Positions 60,563-64,000 of a stretch of 64,000 nt of DNA are shown piece by piece. Source of the stretch: Candidatus Melainabacteria bacterium (lineage in GTDB: Bacteria; Cyanobacteriota; Vampirovibrionia; Obscuribacterales; Obscuribacteraceae); contig DAIDIP010000008.1 in NCBI GenBank assembly GCA_027451745.1, positions 51,721 to 115,720 on the forward strand, given 5' to 3'. Positions within the stretch are counted from its first letter, which is position 1, and every line of letters begins with the position of its first letter. The notes under the pieces were generated by a model. The model saw only the letters and a list, made by a program, of their open reading frames with translations. It was not told the DNA's origin and did no database searches. The position numbers and the translations under genes were made by a program.

Positions 60563-63500
60563 CTTTAACATCTTCCGCCATTGAAAGTTGATCAAGATTT
60601 GCCAATTGATCTAGGTCTATAGTGCCGCTAAAGTCACCTAACATAACAGCGCCTTTTATGATCTTTTCTAAGACTACTTGATCTTGTTTATTATTAGAAG
60701 CAATAAGCTCTTTCAATGGCTGTACTGTTACTATTGCTGAAGCAATAGAGAATTCTGCCACGAATGCTTTCACTTGTTTGTCATTTGTTGATACTTCTTG
60801 CGCACCACGATAACTAATCATATGGCATTCAGTATCGATATCTTCAAAATCATTCACATCTTGTCTGGTCAATACCATCATATGTCCTGGATACAACTCA
60901 AGCTTATGTTTATTGATCATTACATACAGTTGCTTTGGACCGCTTTGACGTAAATCGTAGATCACAACATCATGTCCAGACTCCATTACAAATGCTATTG
61001 CTCCAGATGACATGTGTACATTGCCTTCGTGCGTGCTTACGACAATATCATTGGTAGGCGCTAACAAAATGTTGCCTTTATCTATACTTAGATGGTTCGC
61101 ATCAGTCGTATTGTACAGCTTCATACCGTCTCTAAGTAACATGCCTAGCTCTTTGCCGGTAAATGTATGATTGTAGCTCTTAGCTCCAGGAATAATGGAT
61201 GTTTTATTTCTTCGAGTAGCTCTCTTAGAGCGACGCTTTTCATCTTCTTCCATCATATTGACATAACCAGTCAAAGGAGTGTTGTCCAAAGCGGTTCTGG
61301 ATACATCAGCTCCAAATGTATTTTCACTAGTAGATGGCACTTCAGATATGAGCAAACCTCTACCACCTGATTCTGGTGTTGGTGTGGGTGTAGGCTTAGG
61401 TGGTGGAGGAATGAATCCGTTGGTTTCTAAAGCATTACTGATTGATACTCCAGGACTGATAATAATTGTTCCTGATGAAACCGGCAATAGTGCCAATGTA
61501 TTTGGATCAAGAGCTCCAACTCTTACCGCCTGCCCTGCATGCACTGTTCCTGTGCCACTTATAGTTACATTTTGTCCTTGTCCACCGTTAAAGCCAATGA
61601 TTCCTGTATCATCATTATCATTTTTAGCTTGTACTAAACCACCAGCAAATTGCGTCGTTAATGCTGCTGATCCTGCTGGTTGTTGTCCTTGGAAGAGTAC
61701 TGTTCCGCCGCTTCCTGTCGTTCCATTAGCAGTTATGGTTCCATTTACTATTTGATTGGGAACAGGCGTCGGTGATGATTGATCACCGTAGCTGGTTATC
61801 GTAATTGCGCCTCCATTCACTCCATTAGCAGATATATTGCCTTGTATGCCATTACCTGTTGCCGATCCACTTCCGATTACAAATGATGTTGGCGAAGTGG
61901 TTGTTACTGCTATGCTTCCACCATATCCTGTTCCACCAGCATTTACATCTATACTATTACCACTGCCATTTTGACTCGTTAATACTAAGCTTCCGCCACT
62001 AGCTGTTATATTTCCGCCATTGCCTGCTCCGCTTCCTATAGCGCTTATTAGTGTTCCATTTATTGTTTGTCCAGCACTTGTTACACTTACTGTGCCCCCA
62101 CTTGCTCCTCCACTACCATTGGCATTTATATCTCCTACTGTTATTCCATTAGCCGCAGTTAGTAGTACGTTACCAGCAGTATTTCCTACTCCGCTTACAC
62201 TGGTTGTTATTGCTCCACTATTAATTGCTCCACCATTAGCTGCTATTGTTACTCCTCCAGTGCTTGTCACTCCTAAGCAGAAGTCTAAATTACCTGTTCC
62301 TGTTGTTATTGATACTGATGAGCCATTGGCATTGATACAATCTACTATCTGATTGACATTCGCATTTACTGCTCCACTTCCTCCATTCATTACCACATGG
62401 TCTCCAGCTGATATTAATCCATTGCTGCTTCCACCTGTTATTGTTACCGCTCCAGCATTTGTTGCATTGAAGTTAACATTATTAGCCCCATTGCTTGCTA
62501 CTAATTGCGTGCGGTTACCACTTACATTAGCTCCCATATTTACTGTCAATGCATATCCAGATGCATTGCTTTGTACATTTACATCTCCAATTGTTGCTGT
62601 GACCATTCCATTGATATTTTGTGTTGGGGCGGTGAAGCTAATTCCTGTTCCTGCTAATACTGTATTTCCTGTTCCTACGGTTAACGATGCCGAATTTCCA
62701 GTAGTGATTGCTACTGTTGTTTCAGCTTTTAAATTGCCCACTGTTGCTACTGTTCCTGTACTATTGTTATTCAATATCGTTATTGAATTACCTGTAGCAA
62801 AGTTTCCTATTGTAGCTGGTCCGCTTGCCACTGTTATTGATACGCCTCCAGCTGCCGGAGTGCCAAAATTAGCATTTGGATCTTGTATTGTTCCACTTAT
62901 CGAATTGGCTGCTATATTCGCATTGCCTGATCCAATGTTTACATTAACCACCCCGCCACCAGCTGTTATGTCTCCTAATGATGTTACCCCACTTATTGGT
63001 TGTATCGTCACTGAGCCTGCATTCGTTCCATTGAAATTGACATTGCCTGTTGTTGCTACTACTGTAGAACCGCTAGCTGAATTCATTACTAAAGCATTTC
63101 CTGCTCCGTTACTTTGAATACTTACATTGCCATTATTGGCTAATATATTGCTGTTATTAACTAAATTAGCCGTTGTTGCTGTTACTCCATTATTACCTGT
63201 TACAGCATTATTTATCGTCAATGTACCTTGGTTGCCACTGGCTAAGCTTATTGTACTGCCTGTAGATGATATTGCTCCACTTGCTGTGACATTGCCGTGG
63301 GTCGCTCCAATTCCTACATCATTATTTGCTACTGTAATGCTTCCAGGTGATGTCATTGCACCTAATGCAATATTGCCTGATGTACTAGTTAAGCTGAATG
63401 AACTACCTATTAAATTACTTGCTCCGCCACCAATTACTGTTCCAGTAATTGATGTTGGTGTTGCTGTTACTGAATTTGTTCCACCGTTGAATGAAACATT

Positions 63501-64000
63501 GCCGCCAGCATTTATTGCAATGCCACTTACATTTATTTGCGAGGCATTGTTATAACCGAAATTGATATTTCTTGCTGCTGTTAATGTCAATCCATTAGCT
63601 GAACTAATGTTCAAAGCTGTTCCAGAAGTAAAGCTTGATACATCTAAGTCTCTAGATGTACTTAATGTTCCAGTATTGCTCAAATTATCAGCAGAGATTA
63701 TTAAATCACGATTAGCTGATGCATTACCAGCATTATTGACATTCTTACCGGCCAATGTAATATCAGTTCCACTTCCACTCGTGATAACACTGCCACCAAC
63801 TAAATTAACTGTTAGTGTGCCATTAGCTCCAGTTGTTATTCCAACTGCTCCACCTGTTGATGATATTGCTCCGCTTACATTGACATTTCCGGTTGTACCG
63901 TCATTAGCTGTTACGGTTATTGCTCCAGGTGATGTCATTGCACCTAATGCAATATTGCCTGATGTACTAGTTAAGCTGAATGAACTACCTATTAAATTAC
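60552..64000 (-). CDS. Giant repeat adhesin with C-terminal FecR-like domain (5' end outside the window)
   Basis: The frame is open past the window edge; 1148 residues are visible. The visible N-terminal ~800 residues are Gly/Asn/Thr-rich beta-helix-type repeats (GNVNVSGAISSTGG, GNIALGAMTSPG, INAGGNVSFNGGTNS), as in filamentous haemagglutinin-like surface proteins. A Pro/Thr hinge (PPPPKPTPTPTPE) follows, then about 270 residues with a FecR-like part: HLSIDKGNILLAPTNDIVVS, THEGNVHMSSGAIAFVMESG, VMINKHKLELYPGHMMVL. Likely a large surface or secreted protein; the N-terminus (signal, TPS domain) must lie beyond the window. Confidence 0.85.
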   Translation of the reverse strand, partial: NLIGSSFSLTSTSGNIALGAMTSPGAITVTANDGTTGNVNVSGAISSTGGAVGITTGANGTLTVNLVGGSVITSGSGTDITLAGKNVNNAGNASANRDLIISADNLSNTGTLSTSRDLDVSSFTSGTALNISSANGLTLTAARNINFGYNNASQINVSGIAINAGGNVSFNGGTNSVTATPTSITGTVIGGGASNLIGSSFSLTSTSGNIALGAMTSPGSITVANNDVGIGATHGNVTASGAISSTGSTISLASGNQGTLTINNAVTGNNGVTATTANLVNNSNILANNGNVSIQSNGAGNALVMNSASGSTVVATTGNVNFNGTNAGSVTIQPISGVTSLGDITAGGGVVNVNIGSGNANIAANSISGTIQDPNANFGTPAAGGVSITVASGPATIGNFATGNSITILNNNSTGTVATVGNLKAETTVAITTGNSASLTVGTGNTVLAGTGISFTAPTQNINGMVTATIGDVNVQSNASGYALTVNMGANVSGNRTQLVASNGANNVNFNATNAGAVTITGGSSNGLISAGDHVVMNGGSGAVNANVNQIVDCINANGSSVSITTGTGNLDFCLGVTSTGGVTIAANGGAINSGAITTSVSGVGNTAGNVLLTAANGITVGDINANGSGGASGGTVSVTSAGQTINGTLISAIGSGAGNGGNITASGGSLVLTSQNGSGNSIDVNAGGTGYGGSIAVTTTSPTSFVIGSGSATGNGIQGNISANGVNGGAITITSYGDQSSPTPVPNQIVNGTITANGTTGSGGTVLFQGQQPAGSAALTTQFAGGLVQAKNDNDDTGIIGFNGGQGQNVTISGTGTVHAGQAVRVGALDPNTLALLPVSSGTIIISPGVSISNALETNGFIPPPPKPTPTPTPESGGRGLLISEVPSTSENTFGADVSRTALDNTPLTGYVNMMEEDEKRRSKRATRRNKTSIIPGAKSYNHTFTGKELGMLLRDGMKLYNTTDANHLSIDKGNILLAPTNDIVVSTHEGNVHMSSGAIAFVMESGHDVVIYDLRQSGPKQLYVMINKHKLELYPGHMMVLTRQDVNDFEDIDTECHMISYRGAQEVSTNDKQVKAFVAEFSIASAIVTVQPLKELIASNNKQDQVVLEKIIKGAVMLGDFSGTIDLDQLANLDQLSMAEDVKARD
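63342..63418 (-). repeat. 77-bp internal repeat of the adhesin gene, copy 1
   Basis: Identical over 77 bp to 63924-64000, 582 bp (194 codons) apart. It encodes LIGSSFSLTSTSGNIALGAM and TSPG. Exact identity within a diverged repeat gene points to recent duplication or gene conversion. Confidence 0.9.
63924..64000 (-). repeat. 77-bp internal repeat of the adhesin gene, copy 2 (reaches the window edge)
   Basis: Matches 63342-63418 exactly up to the last base of the window, so the real repeat may be longer. Confidence 0.9.

Noticed and set aside
62353..63117. Long plus-strand open frames opposite the adhesin gene
   Set aside because: They mirror the low-complexity repeat codons of the minus-strand gene and give hydrophobic Pro/Val/Leu-rich, family-less translations.
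1..64000. CRISPR arrays or rRNA genes
   Set aside because: No regularly spaced repeats with unique spacers and no rRNA-like stretches were seen; the adhesin repeats are coding.

Overview
The window is AT-rich, densely packed bacterial chromosome with short spacers and several TTG or GTG starts. The gene content (Gram-negative-type secreted proteins, trigger factor-ClpP-ClpX-Lon block, FecR-tailed giant surface repeat protein, TPR proteins, GABA-shunt and acyl-CoA oxidation genes, alanine racemase, RlpA) resembles non-photosynthetic relatives of Cyanobacteria (Vampirovibrionia/Melainabacteria, Obscuribacterales-like). That placement is inference from gene style only; no 16S or marker alignment was possible.

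Layout. 1-3300: the start of a secreted beta-helix-like protein, a Tad/TadG-like protein with a VWA-like segment, and an IS630 transposase remnant against the 3' end of clpB. 3310-8900: clpB, an exported protein, a degenerate GGDEF protein and a nitroreductase. 8983-12230: a probable metal operon (DUF5132-like, HMA2-like, P1B-type ATPase whose CPx position has no cysteine). 12439-19460: FKBP, a response regulator, ssb, an exported protein, alr-nadD-yqeK, HU and a Gfo/Idh/MocA oxidoreductase. 19538-20968: an intact tRNA-Gly(GCC), then a 1.3 kb stretch with a DUF433/ParD-like/ParE-like gene set, closed by a 5'-truncated second tRNA-Gly copy. This looks like a tiny tRNA-integrated islet. 21075-27695: a membrane protein and tig-clpP-clpX-lon. 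27729-28202: a decayed higB with an intact higA. 28334-32534: GABA aminotransferase-like, aldehyde dehydrogenase and acyl-CoA dehydrogenase genes, with a repeat-bearing spacer. 32728-33230: a BrnTA-like pair. 33386-40462: a membrane protein, upp, dxr, thrS and mnmE on the minus strand. 40647-46079: a second HU, a membrane protein, GH1 glucosidase, DsbD and Bcp. 46177-60562: a roadblock-domain membrane protein with three internal repeats, two glycosyltransferase-like membrane proteins, TPR, RlpA, LOG, an ABC exporter, tryptophanase, a HAD phosphatase and an exported protein. 60552-64000: the C-terminal part of a giant repeat adhesin ending in a FecR-like domain.

How it fits together. Most genes are housekeeping: protein quality control, NAD and cell-wall precursors, isoprenoids, tRNA modification, nucleoid proteins. 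The accessory part consists of three toxin-antitoxin-type loci at different stages of decay, an IS remnant, short dispersed repeats, and envelope or surface functions. I did not find a clear new defence or mobile system. The strongest unusual signals are the tRNA-Gly-bounded toxin-antitoxin islet, the cysteine-less P1B ATPase module, the roadblock protein with repeated linear motifs, and the GGDEF protein that keeps its inhibitory site while its active site is degenerate.
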